DNA of 64,000 bases, from contig JBLFYM010000003.1 of assembly GCA_047608975.1 (NCBI GenBank), positions 1 through 64,000 of the forward strand, given 5' to 3'. This DNA is from GCA-2715965 sp047608975. GTDB lineage: Bacteria > Verrucomicrobiota > Verrucomicrobiia > Limisphaerales > JAYPXF01. The position numbers and the translations under genes are program-made. Shown piece by piece: positions 17,648 to 26,049 of the stretch. Each line of letters starts with the position of its first letter. Positions within the stretch are counted from its first letter, which is position 1. The notes beneath the pieces are model-generated. The model ran no database searches, was not told the origin of the DNA, and was given only the letters and a program-made list of their open reading frames with translations.

Positions 17648-19927
17648 CTATCTCCCTGGTGGCTCGGGCCAATTCAAGTGACGGTGCAGGAAGCGGAAGG
17701 CGCCTTTGCCGTTGATGGTGTGCGGGCCGTCGAAGAATTCGAGTTCGGCGCGATCGCTGATTCCCAGTTGATCGTAGTGGCGCCGGACTTTGGCAAATTC
17801 GCTGGCGACCAGTTCGGGTGGCTGACCGCGGTCACGAAGGCCGGCCTCGACCATGAACGGTCGTGGTGACATCAGCATGGCCAGTTCGGCGTAACTGGCG
17901 ATGTGGCCGAGATTCCACTCTGGGATCTCGTATTCGCCGGTGAACACGTAGCTGTAAGGTTTGGAATTGTTCGCGATGGTATGCGGCCAGTCGGTGAAGT
18001 CGCCGGAGCAGATGGACAGACAATAGCGATCAAGGAATGGCGGCGCCCGCATCGCCGTCTTGCCGCCGTAGGACAGGCCGTAGAATGCGATGCGGTCCTC
18101 ATCAACGTGAGGCAGAGTGGCGAGCCAGTCGAGCGTCTGACGATGCTGTTCGATGATGAAGCTGAACAGTGAGAGTCCGAGCGGATTGGCCTTACGCTGG
18201 ATCGAACGAAACTTGTCTCCTCCGATGTGCGGATTCTGCGGCGCGTAGACAATGAAACCGCGGCGACACAAAACATCGGCGAAGGACTTGTAGGAACGGT
18301 AGGCCCGCGGCTCGCGTGAGATCGTGTCCCTGGACGTTCTTTCCAATCCGTGCTGGCAGACGACGACCGGTCGTTTTTCACCCGCCATCAGATCGCGTGG
18401 AAGCAGGAGGATCCCGGCCGCGATGAGATCCGGCGCGACCTCCAACACGACCTCGTAGGCGCGATAGGATTCGTTCTCGATCACCTGTCGCGTTCGCGGC
18501 CTGGGTGGAATGGGTTTCAGGCGCAGTCGACCAATCAGTTCCTCGTGCACGACGTCCTGCAATCGATCGCGCGTCGGCAACCAACGCTCGAGCGAAGACC
18601 GATCCGCCTTCCACCTGGCTGCCCGGGTATGGTGACACTCCCGCAAGAGTCGCTGAACGAATTCTTGCATTTCGTCGAACTGCCGCTGCTCGCGTTCCGC
18701 AGACGCGGGCGTCCGCAGCGTTTCCCATTCCGCCAACACCGCCTCCGAATCCACTTCCATCCCGAGCGCTTGCGCAAATGCGGCAACCGCTTGGGAGCTT
18801 CCCGCCGGTCCCTTCCCTTCCGGCCCGCTGACGACCAGTCTGATCTCCGACGCCTTGCCAAGCCGCTGGTAGTGGGTGGCCGCGCGCTGATGTTCCGCCT
18901 TCACGGTTGGAAGCGTGCACGTTTCGATACGACCCGGAGCCGCCGATTTTCTTCGCCCTTCGCGGTCGGTCGGCCCATTGAACCCATCGACCCCGCAGGC
19001 CTCGATGACCAGCCGTCGGGGCGCCACCATTCCGGCGAGTTCGGCGTCGCCAAATTCGGTCAACAAACGCGAGACGTTGCGGGAGATCGGTTCGCGCCAG
19101 AGTCCTTCGCGTTCATCGAAGTAGCCAGACACGAGGGTCGAATCAATCCGCTCATCGAGAGCCGTGGCATACAGCGCCAGCAATCCGCCTTCCCCGACAC
19201 CGATCACGCCCACGGGCAGTTCCGGGTCGAATCGATCAATCACTGACAACACTTTCTGAACTTCGAATCCGATGGGATGCCGTCCCACCTCAAAGGCCTG
19301 TCGGTAGAGAAACTCCCGATGCGGCTGATCCGTGAGCATATTCGGATGCCCCGAGAATTCGTTACTGCGACTCAGCAAGGTGGGAATGACGACCAGGCAT
19401 CCAGCCGCAGCAAGTCTTTGCACAAACCGTTGGCGACCCGCCGCTGCTTCACCGAGGCCGCAAAACAGTTCCGGAGTCCAATTGGCATCCGGCAGCGCCA
19501 CCACGGCCGCTCGAATCTGATTCGGCTTCAGCACCAGCGCTTCAACGGTGATGCCTGGCAACACTGCCCAACGAACGGTATGAACGGTCACCGACGGGGA
19601 ACGCGCAACGACCGATGAGCGCGGCAGTGCGGCCAGCAGTTCAAAATCGGAATCGATCGTCTGGCGTTGGTCCTGCGCGCCGATGAAATTGCGGAAGCGA
19701 TCGCGCAGCGTTTCAAGGTCCGAATAGTTTCCGCGCCACCTCGCCTGGCGTCGTGCCGGCAATTCCGCGATGAGCCGCTGGCAGTATTGGTTGATCCCCG
19801 CCACCATCACCTCGTGCACCGGCCGCTGGAGTATCAGTCTCGACGTACCCGGCAGAGGGGTCTGGGCATCCACCGCCACCGCCCAGCCAAGCACGACAAA
19901 GAACAACACGGTTTGGTGGCTGGGCAT
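17648..19927 (-). CDS. Secreted tandem alpha/beta hydrolase with a degenerate first domain
   Basis: A 759-residue protein with a signal peptide (MPSHQTVLFFVVLGWAVAVDAQ). Two dienelactone-hydrolase-like domains follow. The first (about 90-340) has GVIGVGEGGLLAL where the nucleophile elbow should be, so Ser is replaced by Glu. The second (about 440-750) keeps FYGLSYGGKTA with Ser near residue 619 and a terminal FDGPHTING carrying the likely catalytic His. Only the C-terminal domain should be active; the first may be structural or substrate-binding (inference). Related proteins act as acetyl- or glucuronoyl-esterase-like enzymes, but the substrate here is unknown. It is transcribed alone and convergent to the GH32 remnant. 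Confidence 0.82.
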   Translation of the reverse strand: MPSHQTVLFFVVLGWAVAVDAQTPLPGTSRLILQRPVHEVMVAGINQYCQRLIAELPARRQARWRGNYSDLETLRDRFRNFIGAQDQRQTIDSDFELLAALPRSSVVARSPSVTVHTVRWAVLPGITVEALVLKPNQIRAAVVALPDANWTPELFCGLGEAAAGRQRFVQRLAAAGCLVVIPTLLSRSNEFSGHPNMLTDQPHREFLYRQAFEVGRHPIGFEVQKVLSVIDRFDPELPVGVIGVGEGGLLALYATALDERIDSTLVSGYFDEREGLWREPISRNVSRLLTEFGDAELAGMVAPRRLVIEACGVDGFNGPTDREGRRKSAAPGRIETCTLPTVKAEHQRAATHYQRLGKASEIRLVVSGPEGKGPAGSSQAVAAFAQALGMEVDSEAVLAEWETLRTPASAEREQRQFDEMQEFVQRLLRECHHTRAARWKADRSSLERWLPTRDRLQDVVHEELIGRLRLKPIPPRPRTRQVIENESYRAYEVVLEVAPDLIAAGILLLPRDLMAGEKRPVVVCQHGLERTSRDTISREPRAYRSYKSFADVLCRRGFIVYAPQNPHIGGDKFRSIQRKANPLGLSLFSFIIEQHRQTLDWLATLPHVDEDRIAFYGLSYGGKTAMRAPPFLDRYCLSICSGDFTDWPHTIANNSKPYSYVFTGEYEIPEWNLGHIASYAELAMLMSPRPFMVEAGLRDRGQPPELVASEFAKVRRHYDQLGISDRAELEFFDGPHTINGKGAFRFLHRHLNWPEPPGR

Positions 19928-20008
19928 GCGGTTGTATAGAGGCGGGAATGCGAGGGAGTCAAACCCGGTAAAATTAGAAGTGAACTGACACGTTTTCGGA
20001 TTCTGTCT

Positions 20009-21751
20009 TTATCGGACCGATCCTTTTCCGTGGCGGGTTACCTCTGTCTCCGTCAGCGCCCGCCGGTAGATGCGCACATCCCTGATCCCGCCGTTGAAAA
20101 AATCATACTGACCGAACCCGATCTGCAGAGGAGCCTCGTTCGTCAAATCGAAATCCTTTGCGTCAAACTCGTCTGACTCCGCCACCCGTTTGCCATCGAT
20201 GAAAAGTTTCAGTCTGCCGCCCTCTTTCACGGCCGCAATATGGCGCCAGCCGCTCGCGAGTTCTTCGTCGAAGCTCACGACCTTGCCTGCCTCAAAAGAA
20301 CGCACATGGCCTGAGGGAAACGTGCCCGAGAACAACCTGCCCCTGAAGACAGCCAACGAAAAAGCGCGGCGATAAATCACATCCTTGGTGAGATCGACTC
20401 GCCCCACCGATCTCCATTGTTCATCGCCGTCATAGCGGAAAATTTCCGCCATCGGCAATGACCCGGCGTACAGTTTGCCGTTGTAGTGATTGGATCCCAT
20501 GATTTCCTGTTCTTCCCCGAGACGTCCAGTGGACTCCCACGTCGTACCGCCCTCGTATCGGTAGACTTTGCCCTCCGGCCAGGTTCCCGCCACGAGTTTT
20601 CCCTGGTGAAGCCCCAGGCTGTACACCTGGGTTCCAGTCTTATCTCCCTTCAGGCCGGTCGGAACCCATTTACTGCCGTCCCAGTACGCCTGCGTCCGGC
20701 TCGCTGTGCCGAGCGACCCGGTGCGATGCCAGTCCTTTCCATCAAAACGAAAGACGGAACCTTCGTCGTAGGAAGTGGCAAAGATGGCCCCATTGTGGAC
20801 GGTCAGGGCCTCCGTTCGCAGATCGTCGGGCGTTCCCATTGCGCGCCATTCGGTCCCTCCCTCGAAGCGAAAGAATCCCGGCTGATAGAATCCCGTCGCA
20901 TAGAGTTTACCCTTGAAATTGACTAGTCCATTGACCCCGTCCAGACCCAACAACTGGCCAAGGTCCGTCCACCGGCCGTCATCCTCGAGCCGGAAGACCT
21001 TGCCGCCAATATGATGCGAGAGCGTTGGCTCCAGACCGGAGTAATGCAACAAAACCCGTGACACACCGACATGCAGTTTCCCCTGAAAACTCGCCATCGA
21101 AGTGACCCCGTTGCTTTTCCACGGGGCTCCAAGATCCTCCCATTCCCCAGTCTTTCTGTAACGATAAACATGACCCTTGTCACCGTTGGTGCGCCCCTCG
21201 ACCGTTCCCACAAACAGGTCCCCGTCGTGAACCGCCATGCTGTGGATGAAAATCGATTTTCCCGGGCGTCCCTCGTCGCGCCACTGATCTGATTGTTTGC
21301 CATTGTCGATGCCAAACTGGAGGTTGCGATAGTTCGCCTGGCTGCCGACCACTCCCGCATGGTTGACGAGGCTGAGATTAAATCCCCGGCGGGTTTCCGG
21401 ATCGTATTTGGTGATCAGATCACCTGGGTTGTCATCCATTTTCTCCGTGGTATGCACCCAAAGCGAAATTGAAAAATCTCCGCTTCCCAAGGCCAGAGAT
21501 TGGCTATGCGTAACTTCGATGTAGCTCCTGCGCCCGTCAAATTGCGCCGCGCCGCCCTTTCTCCCCTTGATTCCAACGGCGCTGAGATTCGCCCCGTGAT
21601 TTCTCGCCGTGTTATTGTTACCGGAACTGTCCAGCAGATCCCCCTGTAATTTCCAATGCCCTTCGGGATCGCTTTCCTGTGCATTCAGGACAGTCCACGA
21701 ACTCGCCAGAAAGAGGCAGGTCGGTAAGGTTTGAAGGAAGAAGTTTTTCAT
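20009..21751 (-). CDS. Secreted LamG-domain protein interrupted by a beta-propeller
   Basis: A 580-residue protein with a signal peptide to about residue 24. Residues 28-150 are the first part of a concanavalin-like LamG domain (AAQFDGRRSYIEV, FSISLWVHT). Residues 160-480 contain about seven repeats of the type VYRYxG...W...G, which look like propeller blades. Residues 485-570 resume the LamG fold (GWRHIAAVKEGGRLKLFIDG, ending IRDVRIYRRALTETEV). The propeller is thus inserted inside the LamG domain. Binding to polysaccharide or cell surface is plausible. It starts 21 bases after the stop of a cytochrome-domain remnant, so it once sat in that gene's operon. Confidence 0.8.
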   Translation of the reverse strand: MKNFFLQTLPTCLFLASSWTVLNAQESDPEGHWKLQGDLLDSSGNNNTARNHGANLSAVGIKGRKGGAAQFDGRRSYIEVTHSQSLALGSGDFSISLWVHTTEKMDDNPGDLITKYDPETRRGFNLSLVNHAGVVGSQANYRNLQFGIDNGKQSDQWRDEGRPGKSIFIHSMAVHDGDLFVGTVEGRTNGDKGHVYRYRKTGEWEDLGAPWKSNGVTSMASFQGKLHVGVSRVLLHYSGLEPTLSHHIGGKVFRLEDDGRWTDLGQLLGLDGVNGLVNFKGKLYATGFYQPGFFRFEGGTEWRAMGTPDDLRTEALTVHNGAIFATSYDEGSVFRFDGKDWHRTGSLGTASRTQAYWDGSKWVPTGLKGDKTGTQVYSLGLHQGKLVAGTWPEGKVYRYEGGTTWESTGRLGEEQEIMGSNHYNGKLYAGSLPMAEIFRYDGDEQWRSVGRVDLTKDVIYRRAFSLAVFRGRLFSGTFPSGHVRSFEAGKVVSFDEELASGWRHIAAVKEGGRLKLFIDGKRVAESDEFDAKDFDLTNEAPLQIGFGQYDFFNGGIRDVRIYRRALTETEVTRHGKGSVR

Positions 21752-21772
21752 AAAGGCAACGGTTAACAGAGT

Positions 21773-21867
21773 TCATGGATTCTCCCGGAGAAAGGCGAGC
21801 AGGTCGGCCATCGCCTGAAAAGGGAGAACAGCCTCAAGACCATCGGGCATGATCGAGCAACCCGAGT
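21773..21867 (-). pseudogene. 3' remnant of a PVC heme-binding-domain gene
   Basis: Reading the minus strand down to TGA at 21773-21775 gives SIMPDGLEAVLPFQAMADLL followed by AFLREN-P. This is the characteristic C-terminus of the heme-binding domain also seen at the end of the 152-2995 protein (LMPEGLL...LLAYLVAL). No continuation exists upstream of about 21867, so only some 30 codons survive. It precedes the LamG gene by 21 bases in the same orientation, which suggests a former operon cut by a deletion or rearrangement. Confidence 0.72.
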
Positions 21868-21935
21868 TAACTGATTGGAATTTGCTATTTCAAGGATCTT
21901 TATCGCGGCGTCGGTCCGTAAAACATGTCAGTTCC

Positions 21936-21970
21936 CCTCAATCGACCAACATGTTGTTGCGCGATTGAGG
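21936..21970. repeat. Interrupted palindrome at a rearrangement junction
   Basis: Nine-base arms CCTCAATCG (21936-21944) and CGATTGAGG (21962-21970) flank an inner 10-base palindrome CAACATGTTG (21947-21956). It lies between the two gene remnants at 21773-21867 and 22037-22204. It may be a cruciform that promoted the breakpoint or the relic of a mobile repeat. I cannot tell which. Confidence 0.6.
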
Positions 21971-22036
21971 GCCACTGATCATAACCTGTTCAAACACCCG
22001 AAGGGCCACCTCCCAACCTATCGCGAGACGAATCAG

Positions 22037-22204
22037 GTAATGCTGCACGCCGTACGGGAAGGCCGCTGGAAGTATAACCCGAAGCCCACCAAATTCCTCG
22101 GCCTCGGCACCGATGAGTATCTGAAAATTCCGGAAAGCGCCCTCTACGACCTGAACGCCGATCCCGGCAGACGAGGGACATCCGGTCGCCGCACGGGCTG
22201 GTAG
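22037..22204 (+). pseudogene. 3' remnant of a sulfatase gene
   Basis: Within a longer frame, the stretch beginning VMLHAVREGRWKYNPK and continuing to ALYDLNADPG matches the C-terminal region of type I sulfatases (typically VR-x-G-x-WK ... LYDL-x-DPGE). After DPG the reading becomes RRGTSGRRTGW and stops, so the normal last helix is lost, perhaps through a frameshift. The upstream residues have no sulfatase pattern. The catalytic N-terminal domain is absent, so this is a non-functional remnant. Confidence 0.65.
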
Positions 22205-22252
22205 GACCAGTGCTTGCGGGAATCCATTTGTTTCGCGGCGGCGGCTGACACT

Positions 22253-22351
22253 CTACTGCTTGCCGTTGATGAAAACCGTCATGAATGCTGCCCGGTGCTT
22301 CTTGCGTGCTCGCCTCTGCTCTGCTGTAAGCTTCCGCTTCGGCTTGACCAT
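22253..22351 (-). CDS. Very small basic conserved-type protein (32 residues)
   Basis: A short frame from ATG 22351 to TAG 22253-22255. It begins MVKPKRKLTAEQRRARKKHR and ends with AAFMTVFINGKQ. A GGAGG lies 12 bases upstream. The pattern 'KRKLT-x-E-x-x-ARKK...FINGKQ' resembles tiny basic proteins I recall from other Verrucomicrobia; their role is unknown and nucleic-acid binding is only suggested by charge. It lies 55 bases downstream of the zinc-ribbon gene in the same direction. Confidence 0.55.
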   Translation of the reverse strand: MVKPKRKLTAEQRRARKKHRAAFMTVFINGKQ

Positions 22352-22406
22352 GATTCAGTTTGTCCTCCAGGGGTGTGGCAACACGACTTCGGGCAGGACT
22401 CCAAGT

Positions 22407-22607
22407 TCAGTCAAAATCTGAGCAGCTCATGAAATAGTGGCAGCGGGCGCACCGGAGTTTGCAGCCACGGTTCTCGAGTTCTTTTCCGCAGCGCGGGCAC
22501 CAGCGCCAGTATTCGCCCAAAACGGTGTTACCAGCCGCCGCTGGGGGTTCGACCAGGATCGGAGGAGAGGTGTCCGAGGAGGCTGAGGTATTCGCTTCGG
22601 TGCTCAT
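22407..22607 (-). CDS. Small zinc-ribbon protein
   Basis: 66 residues from ATG 22607. A low-complexity N-terminus (Ser, Thr, Pro, Ala) is followed by a C-terminal zinc ribbon with two knuckles, CPRCGKELENRGC and LRCARCHYFMSCSDFD. The ending 'CxxCHYFMSCSDF' is familiar from small PVC proteins of unknown function. It follows the phospholipase D-family gene by 47 bases and probably shares its transcript. No enzymatic residues are visible, so it may be a metal-stabilised adaptor or nucleic-acid-binding piece. Confidence 0.7.
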   Translation of the reverse strand: MSTEANTSASSDTSPPILVEPPAAAGNTVLGEYWRWCPRCGKELENRGCKLRCARCHYFMSCSDFD

Positions 22608-22654
22608 GGAGGTAAGCGGAGAGCGTAGGCGGCTGGGCGTTGCCGCGCAATGTT

Positions 22655-23815
22655 TCAACGTAGGTCGTTGAGTTGTTTTCGAGCCAGATACAGGTCGAAG
22701 CGGGTGAGGAGCCAGTAAGCGAACTTCTCCTTCCAACGGGCAATGAAACCGCGGGACTTGCGCCACTGGGAGAGGTTCACGCGGCGGCAGCGGGTCAGGG
22801 TGTCATCGAACAGTTCACGCGCCTCTTCGGCAGTGTCGTGACTGTTGAGACGCACGCTCAGTTCGTAATTGATATACAGGCTCCGCGTATCGAGGTTGGC
22901 AGATCCCACATACACGGAATCGTCGATGATGATCATCTTCGCGTGCAGGACCTGTGGTTCGTACTCGTAGATCTCGACGCCCGCCCGCATCAGGGACTGG
23001 TAGAGCTTCCGGGTCGCGAGCTGGGAAAGCAGCACATCGCTTTTGCCGGGAACGATGAGCTGCACCTTGTGTCCGCGCCGCGCGACTTTCAGCAGGGTGC
23101 GCCGCAGGCGATAGGTGGGCAGGAAATACGCGGCCATGATTCGCACGTCCGTCGCCTTTCGAAGGTCGGCTTTCAGAGAGCGTTTCAATTGGGAGAATCC
23201 CCGCCCGGGGCCGCTGATGATGATGGTCCCGGCTTCGTGTGGAAGCCAGGCGTGGTTACCGGTTTTCATCACGCGAATGAAGGCGCGATGCTTGAGTTCG
23301 GCGCGGGTGAACATCTTGTCAAAGGTTTCACCCAGATGGGCGGCAAGTGAGCCATGGAGAAAGATCCCGATGTCCTTCCATCCACCGGTCACGCCATCGC
23401 CACAGTGCTCGGGGGCAATGTTGTAGCCGCCTACATACGCGGAGCGGTCATCGACCACGAGAAGTTTCCGGTGGTTGCGGAATGTGCCCTTCAGGAATCG
23501 TGGACGGTTGAACCAGCGGAATTCGCCGCCGTTATGAATGAGCCCGTTCCAGTAGTCCGCGGGCAGTTCCGTGGAACCCCAGGCGTCGAGCAGCGCATAA
23601 ACGCGCACGCCGCGTTGAGCGGCGCTGATCAGGGCCGCCCGAATCCGATCGCCGGGTTCACCTCGCTTGAAGATATAGGTCTCGAACCGAACCGTGTGCT
23701 GCGCGCCATCAATGGCCTCCAGCATCGTGGAGTATGCCTGATCGCCGGTTCGTAGCCACTCTAAGCTGGCCGCAGCCGGAGCTCCAGGGGGGGCAGGCTC
23801 GGCGACGGTGTTCAT
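22655..23815 (-). CDS. Phospholipase D-family protein, cardiolipin synthase-like
   Basis: A 386-residue protein with two HKD motifs: HRKLLVVDDRSAYVGG near residue 115 and HAKMIIIDDSVYVGSANLD near 295. Both keep His, Lys and Asp, so the active site should form. There is no N-terminal transmembrane pair as in ClsA, so it is closer to ClsB/ClsC-type soluble or peripheral enzymes that join phospholipids into cardiolipin. It starts 37 bases downstream of the sugar dehydrogenase gene, and the zinc-ribbon gene follows. A nuclease-type PLD activity is the alternative. Confidence 0.85.
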   Translation of the reverse strand: MNTVAEPAPPGAPAAASLEWLRTGDQAYSTMLEAIDGAQHTVRFETYIFKRGEPGDRIRAALISAAQRGVRVYALLDAWGSTELPADYWNGLIHNGGEFRWFNRPRFLKGTFRNHRKLLVVDDRSAYVGGYNIAPEHCGDGVTGGWKDIGIFLHGSLAAHLGETFDKMFTRAELKHRAFIRVMKTGNHAWLPHEAGTIIISGPGRGFSQLKRSLKADLRKATDVRIMAAYFLPTYRLRRTLLKVARRGHKVQLIVPGKSDVLLSQLATRKLYQSLMRAGVEIYEYEPQVLHAKMIIIDDSVYVGSANLDTRSLYINYELSVRLNSHDTAEEARELFDDTLTRCRRVNLSQWRKSRGFIARWKEKFAYWLLTRFDLYLARKQLNDLR

Positions 23816-23852
23816 GGTTTGGGTGGTGAGACGGTAGGAGGAGCAGGTCCAC

Positions 23853-25190
23853 CTATTTCAGTGGAACAAGTTTTTGGACCATGCCCTTGCCCTGCGAAGC
23901 CACGGTGTTGCGTGGGTTCGTGAGCACATAGAGTTCGCCATCGGCGTCCTGGCCAAATGCCCAGAGGAAGGCCTTCAGATTCGTGTCACCCTCCGCGCCG
24001 ATGCCAATGCCATCCAGCTTCCATTCCTTGCCGGCAGCCTGCGGAGTCAGTGCATAGAGGATGCCGAGTTTCGGACCGATGTTGCGCGACCAGTCACCGA
24101 AGACATACTTGCCCGACAACGCGGGAATCGCTTTGCCACGGTAAACGTAACCGCCGGTCACGCTGCGTCCCTTGCCTTCGTCCGGCCCCCAGGAACCCAT
24201 GTTCTTGTATTTGCCGACCGGGGCTTCGAAGCCGCTGGTCTGGTCACCGACATAAGGTTTGTCCAAGGGCGTCTTATCGTTCTTCGGATTGAACCACTCG
24301 TTGCCTTCGCGGAGGTTCCAGCCGTAGTTCCCGCCCTTGACGATGCGATTGATTTCTTCCCACCGCGACTGACCGACGTCAGCGATGAAGAGTTCCTGTT
24401 TGCCGCCGCGATCGAAGGAGAGTCCCCAAGGATTGCGAATACCGAGCGCCCAGATTTCGGGACGGGTGCCCTTCTTGCCGACGAAGGGATTGTCAGCCGG
24501 GATGCCATACTGTCTGCCAGCACTCTTCTTGTTGACGTCGATGCGGATGATCTTGCCGAGGAGAACGTTCTTGTCCTGGCCGTTGCCGCGCGGACCGCGA
24601 GCCACGATGGCGTGCTGAATCACTTTTCCTTTGCGCACGCGCTCGGCGGCGTTCACGTCGTTCTTGTTTCCGCCGTCGCCGGAACCGATGTACAGCATCC
24701 CGTCCGGGCCGAAGGCGATGCGGCCACCATCGTGATTGAAGTAGGGTTGATCGATCTGCAGAAGCACGCGCTCGGACTTCAGGTCAAGTTTGTTGCCCGA
24801 CACCTTGAATTCTGAAACATGGCTGGTGTGATCCCAGTGCTCCTTGGCACCCGCACGCAGCGGGCCGCTGTAGGAGATATAAAGTTTCCGGTTCTTCCCA
24901 AACTGGGGATGCAGGGCGACACCCAACAGACCCCGTTCATCAAAGCTGGCCTTCTGGGGGCCAAGGATGCTCGAAATGTCGCCAAATACGGTCAGCTTGC
25001 CGGCCTGGTTCAACAGGTGCAGCTTGCCGGTCTGTTCGCCCAGCAACATCTGATTCTTGTTGTAGGCGATGAGAACAGAGGGGGCGGTGAGACCGCCCAC
25101 GATCTTCTTCAGGCCGATTTTCAGGTCAGCGGCGGAAGCTGACAACGAGAGCAGCAGCGAGGCGGCAACAATGAGTCCGGGTACTTTCAT
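23853..25190 (-). CDS. Secreted PQQ-dependent sugar dehydrogenase (GSDH family)
   Basis: About 445 residues from ATG 25190, giving a signal peptide (MKVPGLIVAASLLLSLSASA); ATG 25226 is an upstream in-frame alternative. Propeller signatures include ERGLLGVALHPQFG, IAFGPDGMLYIGSGDGG, ALGIRNPWGLSFD and VKGGNYGWNLREG. Unlike the 152-2995 protein it has no CxxCH and would need an external electron acceptor. The family oxidises aldoses in the periplasm using PQQ; no PQQ biosynthesis gene is visible in this window. It heads a same-strand run with the PLD-family and zinc-ribbon genes. Confidence 0.88.
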   Translation of the reverse strand: MKVPGLIVAASLLLSLSASAADLKIGLKKIVGGLTAPSVLIAYNKNQMLLGEQTGKLHLLNQAGKLTVFGDISSILGPQKASFDERGLLGVALHPQFGKNRKLYISYSGPLRAGAKEHWDHTSHVSEFKVSGNKLDLKSERVLLQIDQPYFNHDGGRIAFGPDGMLYIGSGDGGNKNDVNAAERVRKGKVIQHAIVARGPRGNGQDKNVLLGKIIRIDVNKKSAGRQYGIPADNPFVGKKGTRPEIWALGIRNPWGLSFDRGGKQELFIADVGQSRWEEINRIVKGGNYGWNLREGNEWFNPKNDKTPLDKPYVGDQTSGFEAPVGKYKNMGSWGPDEGKGRSVTGGYVYRGKAIPALSGKYVFGDWSRNIGPKLGILYALTPQAAGKEWKLDGIGIGAEGDTNLKAFLWAFGQDADGELYVLTNPRNTVASQGKGMVQKLVPLK

Positions 25191-25256
25191 GTCGAGAAAT
25201 CTAGCCGCGGGCCCGGTCACTGCCAAGCCAGTAGGCGGGGGAATTTAACCGGGCGA

Positions 25257-25481
25257 TCAGTCGTTTGGATCGCCGCCGATTTTCCGGGCTCGTTCCACCT
25301 TCGCAATGCGGAGCCACATCTGGGCATACCCGACTTCCCGTCCGAGATACTGTGCTTTCAGATGCTCAAAATCTTCCCGCCAGCGGGTGGTCGCGTCCTC
25401 GAATTCCCAGCAGGAAACGGTGATCCCAAACCCTTCGTCGTCGCGGGAGTCCGGGCAAAGCGCTCGCTCATGAGGGCGCAT
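25257..25481 (-). CDS. Short antibiotic-biosynthesis-monooxygenase-like protein, N-terminally shortened
   Basis: About 74 residues from ATG 25481, overlapping the end of the LOG gene by 14 bases. The core GFGITVSCWEFEDATTRW followed by a LKAQYLGR region and LRIAKVERAR matches the second half of the ABM ferredoxin-like domain (usually about 100 residues). The first strand and helix of the domain appear to be missing. Either the start has been lost by deletion, or the protein works as a swapped dimer. Known family members are small heme- or quinone-acting monooxygenases. Confidence 0.55.
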   Translation of the reverse strand: MRPHERALCPDSRDDEGFGITVSCWEFEDATTRWREDFEHLKAQYLGREVGYAQMWLRIAKVERARKIGGDPND

Positions 25482-26049
25482 TGCCGAACCACTTGCCGCC
25501 GGAACAAGGAGTAAATTCACGCATCTGCTTCAGCAGCGCGTCCGGGGAATCAGCCACCAGCAACATGTCCAACTGCTCGCCCTTGATGAATTGCTCGCCC
25601 TGCATGTGTCCCAGAAAGGCCAGGAGATGATCGTAGTAACCACCGGTGTTCAAAATACCGACGGGCTTGTCGTGAAACTGCAACTGCAGCCAGGTGAAAA
25701 TCTCGGCGAGTTCCTCCAAGGTCCCGATGCCGCCGGGCAAGGCGATGAAGCCATCCGACATTTCGGCCATCCGTTGCTTGCGGGCGTGCATCGAATCAAC
25801 GACGAGCAGTTCGGTGACCCCGCTGTGACCGAGTTCCTTTTCTTCAAGGCTCTGGGGAATGACGCCGCGAACAGATCCACCCGCTTCGAGAACGGCATCT
25901 GCCACCGAGCCCATGAGCCCGACGTTCCCTCCCCCATAGACAAGTTCCAAACCTTCCGCAGCCAGCAATGCGCCGACCGCCTTTGCGGCTTCGGCATAGA
26001 CCGGGTCGCCGCCTAAGTTCGAACCGCAATAGACGCAGATGCGTTTCAT
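25468..26049 (-). CDS. LOG-family nucleotide phosphoribohydrolase
   Basis: About 193 residues from ATG 26049. It begins KRICVYCGSNLGGDP and contains LVYGGGNVGLMG and the catalytic family motif LPGGIGTLEELAE. These are diagnostic of LOG (lysine decarboxylase-like) proteins, which remove ribose 5-phosphate from N6-modified AMP or related nucleotides to free the base. Its ATG overlaps the TGA of the upstream esterase gene (ATGA), and its end overlaps the ABM-like gene, making a tight three-gene operon. The substrate in this organism is unknown. Confidence 0.88.
   Translation of the reverse strand: MKRICVYCGSNLGGDPVYAEAAKAVGALLAAEGLELVYGGGNVGLMGSVADAVLEAGGSVRGVIPQSLEEKELGHSGVTELLVVDSMHARKQRMAEMSDGFIALPGGIGTLEELAEIFTWLQLQFHDKPVGILNTGGYYDHLLAFLGHMQGEQFIKGEQLDMLLVADSPDALLKQMREFTPCSGGKWFGNAPS

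Noticed and set aside
17365..17869. A 166-codon plus-strand frame
   Set aside because: The first half has no recognisable domain, and the second half is the antisense of the tandem hydrolase's conserved C-terminus.
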